A DNA stretch of 64,000 nucleotides from Neobacillus rhizophilus (GCF_018343535.1 NZ_JAGYPF010000002.1:274103-338102), one strand, 5' to 3'. Shown: positions 33,028-41,806, counted from the stretch's first letter. The notes: generated by a model from the letters alone, not told the origin. Translations and numbers: made by a program.

Positions 33028-33204
33028 GGAAAACGTGCTCCTTTATATGAGGACCCCTTTAGAAGGCGGCCCTCTAATACCTTTTTTCTTTAAAAAAGGT
33101 ATTTTAAAAATAAATGTATGTAAGTTAATCTATAATTGCCTGCAAAAAAGCCTTATATGTTACCTGTTTTCAGCAAAAAAGTTCTTCGTCCGCAAAAAAC
33201 TACA

Positions 33205-33301
33205 TTCTATTGGCGGATTTTCACATTCTATTGGCGAATTGACGAGTTCTATTGGCGAATTTAGGCCTTCTATTGGCGAATTTTCATGTTCTATTAGCGA
33301 A
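33205..33301 (+). repeat. TTCTATTGGCGAA 21-bp array G
   Basis: Copies start at 33205, 33226, 33247, 33268 and 33289, exactly 21 bases apart; the motif is TTCTATTGGCGAA with single changes (GGCGGA, TAGCGA). It fills the middle of the 412-base gap between ywqB and ywqA; nothing else is apparent there except repeat copy 33391-33436. Confidence 0.96.
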
Positions 33302-33390
33302 TTGGAATCATCTGCTTTCGCCCATCCTCAAATTCGCATAAAGTCTAAGGCACCGCTCCCGACAACAAATCAAGAGTCCAAAACCCCAAA

Positions 33391-33436
33391 CTGTCCACCC
33401 ACTCGAACAAATGTCCACGAACGGTGCCTGATACCA
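33391..33436. repeat. Dispersed TGTCCACG..CGGTGCC repeat, copy 3
   Basis: CTGTCCACCC then AATGTCCACGAACGGTGCCT, ending a few bases beyond the ywqB stop codon. Confidence 0.8.
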
Positions 33437-33439
33437 GCC

Positions 33440-35056
33440 CTATATCAACTTACTCCTCTGACACTCCTCATGAAAAGCCCGCAACCGTTTCGTTCGTTCC
33501 AATAAACCCTCAATAAAATACTCCCAGTCATCAACGCGTTTCAGTTTCTTATATAACGTCCGCAGCTTCTTCAAGTGCCGCACCGCCGCCCTATAGCTCC
33601 CGCGGTTTTTCTGGTCGATCTCCTTCTGCGCCGTCTGATGCAGCATCCCCAGCAGTACCTCGGGCCGCTCCTTCTCAACGACCTTCACCCGGTCCTTCGG
33701 CAAATCATAAAAATCCAGCCCGACAAATGCCTGGAGCTCGCCCCAGCGGTCATAATCGCCGCGCTCAAACAACAAATACTCATAATCTGCAAAGCTGTAG
33801 GGGAGTGACACCAATAAAGCCCGCTCATACAAATCTAGCCTTCCGTTCTCCGAGCAATACGGGGCGATGGAGCGCATCACACTCCGCACAAACGCAGAGC
33901 AGCTCTGATAGGACTCAAGCCCATCCAAATACTCCTTCAACCTGCCCAAAAACATCTCAATCACAGGCTCCACGCGGCGCCAAAGCTTCGCACCTGTAAA
34001 ATAATCAATCCAGTACACCATATAAGGTACAAACCGAACATCCGGCACACCGCCAGCAAGCTTCAACGCCAGATCATCATTCCCAAGCAGGAAATATAAA
34101 TGAATCATGGCAGCCGAAAAAGGCAGGGGATTCTCCGATTCCTCAAGCGCCTTCAGCCGTGCGCCAATCCTTATAGCTTCCTCCTGCCGCCACTCCTTCT
34201 TCCGAAATAGCTCCGTCCACAGCATTCGGTGCATATAAACCCGCTCAATATCATACCCAGCCGCACTAGTTAGCACAGCATGAGACTCATCCCGCAGCCG
34301 CTCAATAAACTCATCAAACGCAAATGGCATCGTCTGCACGACCAACCGTTCCACAAAATCCGCCGAATCCTCCAGCAAATTTTCAAAACAATGTCCATAA
34401 GCTTTCCGTACAACATGTTCCTCAAAACCAAGCTCTTCGCTCAACACCAAAAGCTTTCGAAACGACACGACCGACGCGACCAGCTCATACAGCAGGCGCC
34501 ACTCCTTCTCCACCGGCGCACTCGCCCCGACCCGCTTCATATGAATCCCAAACAGCTCTGAGACCACATACGGGTTCGTATGTTTTTTAGAGGCAACCAA
34601 CGCATCAAAACTCGACTCAAACGACTGCACCCAGCGGTCATAGTCCGGCTTCATAAGCCCAGCCGCCTTCACCAAATCCTTCGCAGCCTGCAGACCCCAG
34701 CTCGCCACCGACTTCGTCTCCCGTACCGGCTCTCGCCATTCCGCAAGCCAATCCGAAACACTCGCTTCCTTTGAGTACGCTGCAAAAAACACTGCTAACT
34801 GATGCCGGCACAGCTCCTCACCAGGGCACGAACAATCACTCATCCCCAAAAACTCCGGGTCCAACCGCACCTTTGCTGGCGATACGTCCTGCACCACTGC
34901 CGTATACTCTCCGTTCTCAAAGCGAAGCTGCGTCACCAGACCCTGCCGGTACAGCATCATCCCCTTCTGAACTAGCCGCGCATCATCCGCCACATTCGCA
35001 TTCAGCAAATCTTTTAACTCATCCGCAAGCCCCTGTAACACCTCGTTCACAGGCAT
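33440..35056 (-). CDS. ywqB: SWIM zinc-finger protein YwqB
   Basis: A 538-residue protein with an N-terminal SWIM zinc finger: SDCSCPGEELCRHQLAVFFA provides CxC and CxH at about residues 70-85. The rest is helical and without known catalytic motifs. SWIM domains bind DNA or proteins, and the family travels with SNF2 ATPases such as YwqA, suggesting they work together. ATG 35056 was chosen because AAAGGGAGCG precedes it; the open frame extends 22 codons further without a site. Confidence 0.9.
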   Translation of the reverse strand: MPVNEVLQGLADELKDLLNANVADDARLVQKGMMLYRQGLVTQLRFENGEYTAVVQDVSPAKVRLDPEFLGMSDCSCPGEELCRHQLAVFFAAYSKEASVSDWLAEWREPVRETKSVASWGLQAAKDLVKAAGLMKPDYDRWVQSFESSFDALVASKKHTNPYVVSELFGIHMKRVGASAPVEKEWRLLYELVASVVSFRKLLVLSEELGFEEHVVRKAYGHCFENLLEDSADFVERLVVQTMPFAFDEFIERLRDESHAVLTSAAGYDIERVYMHRMLWTELFRKKEWRQEEAIRIGARLKALEESENPLPFSAAMIHLYFLLGNDDLALKLAGGVPDVRFVPYMVYWIDYFTGAKLWRRVEPVIEMFLGRLKEYLDGLESYQSCSAFVRSVMRSIAPYCSENGRLDLYERALLVSLPYSFADYEYLLFERGDYDRWGELQAFVGLDFYDLPKDRVKVVEKERPEVLLGMLHQTAQKEIDQKNRGSYRAAVRHLKKLRTLYKKLKRVDDWEYFIEGLLERTKRLRAFHEECQRSKLI

Positions 35057-35151
35057 CGCTCCCTTTACCCAAAAAATCCATATTCCTCTATTATACCCAA
35101 AAATCCGCAACACGAGGAGCAAATGCTCAATGCTCTTAGAAAAACGGTGTC

Positions 35152-35309
35152 ATTTCCCCAAAAAAGGGTGTCAGTCGCTCCCACAAAAGTGTAAGGCACT
35201 TGGCCATAGACTTTGTCCACGTGGGGAGGACAATCAATAATCACGCCTCTAATGGCGGTACTCCACAAACCATTCTCTTTACACCTTAGGTACTACTTCC
35301 TAAGTAGTA
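35152..35309. other. Intergenic region with degenerate repeat and hairpin
   Basis: GGTGTCAGTCGCTCC...TTTGTCCACGTGGGG (35152-35240) resembles a worn TGTCCACG-type repeat. TACTACTT-CCT-AAGTAGTA (35291-35309) is an 8-bp inverted repeat 100 bases before the next gene and could be an operator or a hairpin. No gene seen between 35057 and 35411. Confidence 0.45.
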
Positions 35310-35411
35310 GAAAGTTGCATGTCAAAATTCCCAAAATTTGTGAGATTAGCAGGAGATTTCCACTTACGCGCTGAAATTATATAAATATACTTCTTATGGG
35401 AGGAAGACCTA

Positions 35412-35939
35412 ATGAGAACTACCCACCAATATAGATCCCCTTATGCAGCGATGTTGTGGTCGACGGTGCTGCCGGGGTTCGGCCAATTTTACAACCGCGA
35501 TTATATAATGGGATTTACGTTACTGATATTGGAATTCGTCATCAATGTGAAATCGAAATTAAATCTTGCCATAATCTTCTCGTTTGATGGGAACCTGCCG
35601 GAGGCCAAGCCACCTATCGATTACAGCTGGGGATTGTTTTATCCATCACTTTATGGTTTCGCCATTTGGCACGCCTACAACACGGCCAAGACGAATAATC
35701 AGAAACTTGAAGGAAATGTGGAGAACAGGACCTATCTGTCAGGATTTTTCCTCGGAATCGTCCTCGGGATGGATTTTGGCCTGTTCTGGCATGACGGCCC
35801 CATATTGAAAAATTTGTCGCTTTTCGACGCTCCAGTGTTTAACGGAATCTTCTTCGGCCTGGTGATGGGATTAATTGGGCAACTTTTGGAAAACAATGTA
35901 TATCGAAAAAACAAAAAGAAGAAGATGCGAGCAACTTAA
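35412..35939 (+). CDS. TM2-like multi-pass membrane protein
   Basis: A 175-residue protein with about four membrane segments. The N-terminal WSTVLPGFGQFYNRDYIMGF resembles the TM2/GQFYNG signature found in many small membrane proteins. The C-terminus is basic (RKNKKKKMRAT). GGGAGGAAGACC precedes the ATG. It lies between ywqB and the LysM hydrolase, divergent from the former. Function unknown. Confidence 0.75.
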   Translation: MRTTHQYRSPYAAMLWSTVLPGFGQFYNRDYIMGFTLLILEFVINVKSKLNLAIIFSFDGNLPEAKPPIDYSWGLFYPSLYGFAIWHAYNTAKTNNQKLEGNVENRTYLSGFFLGIVLGMDFGLFWHDGPILKNLSLFDAPVFNGIFFGLVMGLIGQLLENNVYRKNKKKKMRAT

Positions 35940-35955
35940 TATGGAAAATGACCAG

Positions 35956-35980
35956 AGCCAGGCTGCCCGCCTGGCTTTTT
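35956..35980 (+). terminator. Terminator after the TM2-like gene
   Basis: AGCCAGGC/GCCTGGCT followed by TTTTA, the same stem as in the GGAAAGTA elements. Confidence 0.85.
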
Positions 35981-36002
35981 AGCTGTGGAAAAATAGGTCA
36001 GG

Positions 36003-36115
36003 TGAGTGAAATACAAATTTCAGCGAGTAAATCCTGAAATTAGGCGAGTAAAAAACAAAATCTGGCGAGTAAATCCGATAAATAGACGAATAAACCCGAT
36101 AAAGTGACGAGTAAA
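36003..36115 (+). repeat. CGAGTAAA 21-bp array F5
   Basis: Six copies at 36003 (TGAGTGAA), 36024, 36045, 36066, 36087 (CGAATAAA) and 36108, exactly 21 bases apart. Confidence 0.94.
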
Positions 36116-36215
36116 TCCCAAAAATGGTAATTAAATAGGAGGAGCGTGTAGAATATGGTTCCAAATCGTTTAAAGTTAGTGGGGGAGACTTCTCGGAATT
36201 ACCTATTTTTGGATA

Positions 36216-36328
36216 TACTTTCCCTCTTTATAAAAATACTTTCCAAAATAGACAATTTACTTCCCGCATCCAACAAAATATTTTCCAAGTTTAATAGTTT
36301 ACTTTCCAAAAACCCAAACTTACTTCCA
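36216..36328 (-). repeat. GGAAAGTA array E (minus orientation)
   Basis: TACTTTCC-type copies at 36216, 36237, 36258, 36279, 36300 and 36321. The GGATA tail precedes the first copy. It faces array F5 in opposite orientation. Confidence 0.93.
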
Positions 36329-36331
36329 AGC

Positions 36332-36363
36332 AAAAAAACCAGCCCCATAACAAACAGGGCTGG
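36332..36363 (-). terminator. Terminator of the LysM/NlpC gene
   Basis: Minus strand CCAGCCC/GGGCTGG stem with T7. Confidence 0.85.
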
Positions 36364-36376
36364 CTTGCAAACTAGT

Positions 36377-37636
36377 TTAATAGAGCCGCTTAAACGCAGC
36401 AAAGTGCGACGCATAATACGTGCTTTTTAAATTGGAAATCGTCACGCCGGTGCCGTCGTTAGCGTGGATGAACTGGTCGTTGCCCAGGTAGATCCCGATG
36501 TGGGAGATACCTTGTTTATAGGTGTTTTGGAAAAAGACCAGATCGCCAACCTTAGGCTGGTCGACATAATACGAGCGGTCATAGTAGCCGGCAGCGGAAG
36601 TGCGGCCGATTTTGTAGCCGGCTTGGTTGGCCACGTAATAGATGAAGCCGCTGCAGTCGAAGCCGGACGGCGTGCTGCCGCCCCAGGCATACGGGATGCC
36701 CATTAAGCTTTTACCCACGGAAATCATCTGCGTGCCCAAATCACCAGCTGGCGCCGGTACCGAAGTCTGGCCTGGCACCTTTAGCGTCTGGCCGGCATAA
36801 ATCATATCATAAGTTAAATTGTTCAGCGCTTTCAGATCCTGAACAGTGATGTTAAATTTAGCAGCTATGGCACCAAGTGTATCACCGCTTTTGATCACAT
36901 AATCGGAAACGTCCGATGCCGCTGGAGGCGGAGTCGCCGGCGCTGGTGCCGCGGGAACGGCTGGAGCTGATGGCTGTGCCGCATCACTCTGCCCAGGGAC
37001 CTTCAGCGTTTGTCCGGCATAAATCATATCAGAACTTAACCCGTTCAAAGACTTTAATTGCGACACGGTAGTCCCGAATTTTAGCGCAATTTTGCTCAGG
37101 CTGTCGCCTGGGGCAATCGTATAATCCTGCGTCGCAGCCGCACTAGGGGCAGGAGCGGGAGTCGAAGGAGCAGGCGGCGGTACAACCACCACAGGCCCAG
37201 GAGCCGGTGCACCCCCAGCGTTAGGGTTTGATACCTTCAATACCTGTCCTGGAAAAATCAACGTGCCGCTAAGGCTGTTCCACTGTTGAAGCTCGCCGAC
37301 CGTCACGCTGAAGCGGTTGGCAATCTTAATTAGGGCGTCACCCTTCACAACTGTATAAGTAGCAGTAGCCGCTGGCTGCACAGATGGAGAAGGTGCAGGA
37401 GCAGGAGCTGCACTAGCCCCAGGACCCGGAATCTGCAATGTTTGTCCAGCATAAATGAGATCAGAACTTAACCCGTTTAACGACTTAATATCATTTATAG
37501 TCGTTTTATATGTATTGGCGATTTTCGATAAGGTGTCGCCTTTTTGAACCTTATATGTATCCGCATGGGCCGCTCCCGCATAGGCGATGGAGAGAAGGGC
37601 GGTTGTCGACAGAGCCCGAACGACGGTTTTACTCAC
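36377..37636 (-). CDS. Secreted peptidoglycan endopeptidase with four LysM domains and NlpC/P60
   Basis: A 419-residue exported hydrolase: signal peptide (to about AHA25), LysM domains at about 27-70, 93-136, 169-212 and 244-287 separated by Ala/Pro-rich linkers, and a C-terminal NlpC/P60 domain (about 300-419) with catalytic Cys in [11 protein letters not shown] and His in [10 protein letters not shown], followed by FIHAND. LysM units bind the wall glycan; NlpC/P60 cuts D-gamma-Glu-meso-DAP bonds, as in LytE/LytF/CwlS. GTG start at 37636 after AAGAGGTGAC. It is monocistronic. Confidence 0.94.
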   Translation of the reverse strand: MSKTVVRALSTTALLSIAYAGAAHADTYKVQKGDTLSKIANTYKTTINDIKSLNGLSSDLIYAGQTLQIPGPGASAAPAPAPSPSVQPAATATYTVVKGDALIKIANRFSVTVGELQQWNSLSGTLIFPGQVLKVSNPNAGGAPAPGPVVVVPPPAPSTPAPAPSAAATQDYTIAPGDSLSKIALKFGTTVSQLKSLNGLSSDMIYAGQTLKVPGQSDAAQPSAPAVPAAPAPATPPPAASDVSDYVIKSGDTLGAIAAKFNITVQDLKALNNLTYDMIYAGQTLKVPGQTSVPAPAGDLGTQMISVGKSLMGIPYAWGGSTPSGFDCSGFIYYVANQAGYKIGRTSAAGYYDRSYYVDQPKVGDLVFFQNTYKQGISHIGIYLGNDQFIHANDGTGVTISNLKSTYYASHFAAFKRLY

Positions 37637-37865
37637 GTAGCAGTCACCTCTTTTTCTTCTATTTTTCTATGTATTTTACCATAGATTGCTAATTTTTTGT
37701 TCGAAAGTCGAAAAATTTGTGAGAAATTAACAAAAAAGAGCACCTACTGCAGAAAATTCTACAATATTCACAAATTTGCTACAAAAATCAACTGGAAATC
37801 TATTTACATTCCGCTACTTTTCTATTATTATGAAAAACAATGAGATGATGGAGGGACAGGTCGGA

Positions 37866-38018
37866 GTGGAGAAGAATGTAGAAAACATCAGCATGAAGGC
37901 TGACTTTTCAGAGATTGTCAAAAAAACATACGACAAGGCCATGCAAGAAAAAGAAATTTCCCTGAATCAATTAATTGAAGATTTAAAAGAGGACCTTAGA
38001 CATTTGGTAGCACTTTAA
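37866..38018 (+). CDS. Small acidic/helical hypothetical protein
   Basis: A 50-residue protein from GTG 37866 (VEKNVENISMKADFSEIVKK), chosen because GGAGGGACAGGTCGGA lies just upstream; a longer form from ATG 37830 lacks a ribosome-binding site. Mostly helical and charged. A terminator follows. No family recognised. Confidence 0.5.
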   Translation: MEKNVENISMKADFSEIVKKTYDKAMQEKEISLNQLIEDLKEDLRHLVAL

Positions 38019-38031
38019 TAATAAATGGAAG

Positions 38032-38062
38032 ACTGCTGGACTAAAAAACTAGCAGTTTTTTT
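38032..38062 (+). terminator. Terminator
   Basis: ACTGCT/AGCAGT stem with a 13-base loop and T7. Confidence 0.75.
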
Positions 38063-38084
38063 GTGCCCATTTTCGGAGGGCCAT

Positions 38085-38149
38085 GGATGCACGGGGACGG
38101 TTCCCGTGCATCACCCCATTTTGATGCATAAGAACCGTCCCCATGCATC
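38085..38149. repeat. Dispersed palindromic GGGGACGG repeat, copy 5
   Basis: GATGCACGGGGACGGTTCCC on the left arm and GAACCGTCCCCATGCATC on the right, about 25 bases apart, between convergent genes. Confidence 0.88.
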
Positions 38150-38185
38150 AAAAAAAGCGAACCCTCAAAAGGTCCGCTCCCACAA

Positions 38186-39046
38186 TTATTTACTAATCAA
38201 ATACCCAGCCAATGCTTCGCTCCATACTTGTACACCTTTGTCACTCGGTCCGGTTTGGTCCGGTGATAAGTATTCCTTAATAGCCTCTGTATTCGGATCA
38301 GGCCATGCTGTCCAGTGATCCAAATAGGCAATTCCGTTCTTCTTTGCATAATCCTTCAGCTGTGCCACTTGAACAGGGTAATTCTTCGCCTTATAAAGTG
38401 GAATGGATGGCTGCAGGATATAGGAAGTTTCAGGCTTAGCCGCACTCACAGCCTTCATCACCACCGACAGATCCGTTAACGACTTATCCGCCCCCACAGC
38501 AGAACCGTTATTCTGCAAAATAAACGGTTCATAAATAATCAAATCTGCCCCGACTCCAGCAACTTCATTCTCTTTTTTCTCTTTTAAAAATTGGCTAGAG
38601 TTTGAGTTGTATGTAATCAAATCTACCTCGATATGTTTTGCTCCAAATGCATCGACAAGTGACTTCTTCACAAGCGGATAAGTCCCGTCACCTTCAGAGC
38701 CGATAGCCCCAGATCCAACAAATAAGATCTTAAACTTAGATCCATCAGCCAGAGTCTTCTTAAATCGCTCCACAGCGCCAGATGGCCAATTTTTCGTAAG
38801 GCTAATCAAATCCTGCTGCCCTTTAGTCGCAGCCGAACTGGCACCGCCAGCAGCATTCCCAGCCGTCCCGCGCGACTTTTTATAGTCCTTCTGAAGCGTC
38901 GTATAGTAATCCGTCTTCATATTCGCAGATGTATCCGCAATTTGCTGTTTCCAGTGGGACTGTCCTAAATATAAAACGATAATAAAAATAATCCCTAATA
39001 ATGCCACAATGACTTTTTTCATCTTTTCATATAACCCCCAATCCAC
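38186..39046 (-). CDS. Membrane-anchored SGNH/GDSL-like protein
   Basis: A 286-residue protein with one N-terminal membrane helix (about 11-27) and an extracytoplasmic domain of SGNH-hydrolase type: block I KILFVGSGAIGSEG, then ADLIIYEPFI. The C-terminal block reads SPDQTGPSDKGVQVW, where the catalytic D-x-x-H is expected, and no His is visible there, so activity as an esterase is doubtful. GTG start at 39046 after TAGGAGTG; an internal ATG at 39022 is an alternative. It lies just before the exopolysaccharide locus on the opposite strand; a role in polymer acetylation is possible but speculative. Confidence 0.75.
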   Translation of the reverse strand: MDWGLYEKMKKVIVALLGIIFIIVLYLGQSHWKQQIADTSANMKTDYYTTLQKDYKKSRGTAGNAAGGASSAATKGQQDLISLTKNWPSGAVERFKKTLADGSKFKILFVGSGAIGSEGDGTYPLVKKSLVDAFGAKHIEVDLITYNSNSSQFLKEKKENEVAGVGADLIIYEPFILQNNGSAVGADKSLTDLSVVMKAVSAAKPETSYILQPSIPLYKAKNYPVQVAQLKDYAKKNGIAYLDHWTAWPDPNTEAIKEYLSPDQTGPSDKGVQVWSEALAGYLISK

Positions 39047-39234
39047 GTTGCACTCCTATTATAACAGAAAACTACCAATTTTCTCCTTAATTCTTCAAAA
39101 ATCCCCATATCTTGCAACCTAATGAAATGAAATTCCTACCAAATTCCTAAATCCTCTTCAAAAATTTTACAAAAAGGTGTTTAATAGAGTAAGTGAGTTT
39201 TATTTGACAATTTCCGCATAAACATGACAAATTA

Positions 39235-39243
39235 TGCTATAAT
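39235..39243 (+). promoter_or_regulatory. Extended -10 promoter of the exopolysaccharide operon
   Basis: TGCTATAAT is a perfect extended -10 (TGnTATAAT) 34 bases upstream of the ywqC-like start. No good -35 is seen at 17 bases; a TTGACA lies further away at 39204. Confidence 0.5.
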
Positions 39244-39276
39244 ATTCTATTGTATTCAGTTATTCAGGAGGACGAA

Positions 39277-40026
39277 ATGGAAGAGACTATTAGTTTAAAA
39301 GAGCTGCTCGAAACGTTGAAAAAGCGTTTAGCGTTAATTGTATCCATCACCCTCATTGCTGCCATCATCAGCGGTGTGGTCAGTTTCTTTTTCTTAACCC
39401 CGATTTACCAAGCTTCAACGCAAATCCTTGTTAACCAAACGAAAAATGACCAAACGGCGTACAGTCCGAGCGAAGTACAAACAAACCTGCAATTAATCAA
39501 TACCTACAATGTCATCATCAAAAGCCCGGCCATCTTAGATATCGTAGCGGACGAGCTCAAATTAGGCTTGAACGCGAACCAATTAAATGAAAAAATCACT
39601 GTCGGCAGTGAAAAGGATTCCCAGGTGGTCAACATATCCGTTCAGGACTCGAACCCAGACACGGCAGCCTTAATTGCCAACAAAACGGCTGAAGTGTTCC
39701 AATCGGAAATCGTTAAGATCATGAATGTCGACAACGTCAGCATTCTGGCAAAAGCACAAACAGGGGAAAATCCATCACCAGTTAAACCAAGACCATTATT
39801 AAATGTCGCCATTGCCCTGGTAGTCGGCTTAATGGCGGGTGTCGGTCTGGCCTTCCTGTTAGAGTATTTTGATAACACCATCAAAAACGAACAAGATGTC
39901 GAAAAAGAACTGGGTCTTCCAATCCTGGGAATCATTGCCCAAATTGATGACCAGCAAATCGAAGAGTTAAAGCAGCGCAGAGCTGCGAGAAAATCAGCAG
40001 TAAGAGGTGAGACGATTGGCTCTTAG
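39277..40026 (+). CDS. Tyrosine kinase modulator/Wzz-like chain-length protein (YwqC/EpsA type)
   Basis: A 249-residue membrane protein with two helices (about 18-41 and 170-192) flanking an extracytoplasmic Wzz domain. The proline-rich NPSPVKPRPLLNVAIALVVG before the second helix and the short cytoplasmic tail match activators of BY-kinases. It regulates polymer length and stimulates the next gene product. ATG at 39277 is preceded by CAGGAGGACG. It overlaps the kinase gene. Confidence 0.93.
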   Translation: MEETISLKELLETLKKRLALIVSITLIAAIISGVVSFFFLTPIYQASTQILVNQTKNDQTAYSPSEVQTNLQLINTYNVIIKSPAILDIVADELKLGLNANQLNEKITVGSEKDSQVVNISVQDSNPDTAALIANKTAEVFQSEIVKIMNVDNVSILAKAQTGENPSPVKPRPLLNVAIALVVGLMAGVGLAFLLEYFDNTIKNEQDVEKELGLPILGIIAQIDDQQIEELKQRRAARKSAVRGETIGS

Positions 40027-40729
40027 AAGAAAAAAGAAACAGATAACGAGGGACCCAAGCCGTAAATTGATTACATCGATCGCACCAAAGTCGCCGATTT
40101 CCGAGCAATACCGGACCGTCCGTACGAATATTCAATTTTCCTCCATCGACAAGGAAATCAGAGTCATCATGGTCACTTCTTCCGGTCCGGGTGAAGGAAA
40201 GTCGACAACAGCGGCCAACCTGGCGGTAACATTCGCCCAGCTTGGAAAAAAAGTATTATTAGTCGATGCCGACCTGCGCAAGCCGACGGTTCATCATACA
40301 TTCGGCGTCACCAATTTATTTGGTTTTACAACCGTCCTAACCAAGCAAAGAACACTTGAAAACACGATTAACGAGACGGAAGAGCAAGACCTTTATGTGT
40401 TAACAAGCGGGCCGATTCCTCCAAACCCTGCCGAATTGCTTAGCTCCAAGTCGATGGAGCAGTTTATCGAAGAGGCAAAAAGGGAATTCGATTATGTGAT
40501 TTTCGACACCCCGCCATTATTGGCTGTTGCCGATCCGCAAATTTTGGCGAATCAGTGCGACGGTACGGTTTTGGTAGTCTATAGTGAAAAAACAGAAATC
40601 GAACTTGCCAAGAAAGCGAAGGAATTGCTGGAAAGCACCCAAAGCAAGCTGTTAGGCGTGGTATTGAACCATAAAGAAGTACAGAAAAGTGATTATTACT
40701 ATTATTATGGGGCATACGGCTCAAAATAA
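40016..40729 (+). CDS. Bacterial tyrosine kinase CpsD/YwqD type
   Basis: A 237-residue cytoplasmic BY-kinase: Walker A SSGPGEGKSTTAANLAV, Walker A' KVLLVDADLRKP, Walker B DYVIFDTPP, and a C-terminal tyrosine cluster (five consecutive Tyr, then GAYG) that is autophosphorylated. PKSPISEQYRTVRTNIQFS before the P-loop is typical. TTG at 40016 was chosen with AGAGGTGAG upstream; GTG at 40007 is an alternative. It acts with the modulator to control polymer export and possibly UDP-sugar dehydrogenases. Confidence 0.95.
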   Translation: MALRRKKKQITRDPSRKLITSIAPKSPISEQYRTVRTNIQFSSIDKEIRVIMVTSSGPGEGKSTTAANLAVTFAQLGKKVLLVDADLRKPTVHHTFGVTNLFGFTTVLTKQRTLENTINETEEQDLYVLTSGPIPPNPAELLSSKSMEQFIEEAKREFDYVIFDTPPLLAVADPQILANQCDGTVLVVYSEKTEIELAKKAKELLESTQSKLLGVVLNHKEVQKSDYYYYYGAYGSK

Positions 40730-40829
40730 TAGAAATTCGACAAATTTCAACCTTTCGTATGTCGAAAGATAATGGTAAAATAGTGGAAGATACAGAAAAT
40801 TACGAATTTGTCGGAGAAGAGTGGAAACG

Positions 40830-41594
40830 ATGATTGATCTACATTGTCACATTTTGCCCGGAATCGATGATGGGGCAAAGGATTTGTCAGAAAGTATTGA
40901 AATGGCAAGAACAGCAGTCAAGCAGGGGATTCGAACGATCGTGTCAACGCCCCATCATTTAAATAACCAATACGAAAACCCGAAACAAATTATTCTTGAA
41001 AAAACAGCGGAACTAAACCGTCAATTACAGGAAGAAAATATAGATGTAAAGATTGTCCCTGGGCAGGAAGTCCGGATTCATGGCGAACTGCTCGATGGTC
41101 ATAAAAAGGGCGAAATCCAGCCAATTCACAACTCCAATTATGTCTTGGTGGAATTCCCCTCCAATCACGTCCCGCGTTATGCTAATCAGTTGTTTTATGA
41201 TATGCAACTGGAGGGACTGATTCCGATTATTGTCCATCCGGAGCGCAACCAGCAAATCGTTGAACAGCCGGACATCCTGTACCGAATGGTGGAAAAAGGG
41301 GCGTTAACCCAAGTGACCGCTGCCAGCATCTGTGGTGATTTTGGAAAAAAAATCAAAAAAATCACGATGCAGTTAATCGAAGCGAACTTAACACATTTTA
41401 TCGCTTCCGATGCCCATAATACGAAGAACCGCACCTTCAGGATGCGAGAAGCCTTCGACATCATTCAAAAAACGTACGGCAATGCAATGGTTTACCTTTT
41501 TCAAGAAAATGCGGCCAACCTCATAGACGGTTATCATGTCTACAAAGAAATGCCTGAGAAGATTAAAAAGAAGAAGCTTTTTGGTATCTTTTAA
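40830..41594 (+). CDS. PHP-type tyrosine phosphatase CpsB/YwqE type
   Basis: A 254-residue metal-dependent phosphatase that dephosphorylates the tyrosine kinase. Metal ligands are visible in MIDLHCHILPGIDDGA, TPHH, EVRI, PIIVHPER and ASDAHN. ATG 40830 gives the standard N-terminus and a spacing of 9 from GGAGAAGA. Together with the two preceding genes it forms the phospho-control module. It is followed by the EAR element rather than directly by the next gene. Confidence 0.94.
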   Translation: MIDLHCHILPGIDDGAKDLSESIEMARTAVKQGIRTIVSTPHHLNNQYENPKQIILEKTAELNRQLQEENIDVKIVPGQEVRIHGELLDGHKKGEIQPIHNSNYVLVEFPSNHVPRYANQLFYDMQLEGLIPIIVHPERNQQIVEQPDILYRMVEKGALTQVTAASICGDFGKKIKKITMQLIEANLTHFIASDAHNTKNRTFRMREAFDIIQKTYGNAMVYLFQENAANLIDGYHVYKEMPEKIKKKKLFGIF

Positions 41595-41624
41595 CCGATT
41601 AAGCCGATTGGAAATGGTGCAAAA

Positions 41625-41775
41625 CTGAACATTTATTCCAGGGCATGGCGCCCTGAACGGTGAGGCTTCCCTGTCCGTTATCAATGGGGGCACTCGGTCT
41701 TGCTGTGGGGCCGCTCTTCAGCAAAGAGTGGGACCTTAGACGCATGTCGTCAGGAGCATGATGTGAGGGAGGGTT
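41625..41775 (+). ncRNA. EAR (eps-associated RNA) antitermination element
   Basis: A GC-rich structured stretch in an otherwise AT-rich gene-free gap: AGGGCATGGCGCCCTGAACG (a hairpin), TCCCTGTCCGTTATCA, GGGGGCACTCGG, GGGGCCGCTC...GAGTGGGACC. Its place, between the kinase/phosphatase genes and the CapD/EpsC gene of a Bacillales exopolysaccharide operon, is where the EAR element is known to lie. EAR lets RNA polymerase pass distal terminators. Borders are approximate and the assignment is from memory of the family. Confidence 0.75.
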
Positions 41776-41806
41776 AGATGCCCAATTTAAAAAATAGACA
41801 AAAAAC

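Noticed and set aside
32630..33505. 291-codon plus-strand frame over the start of ywqA and array G
   Set aside because: It runs antisense through the conserved ywqA N-terminus and through the 21-bp array; composition is not protein-like.
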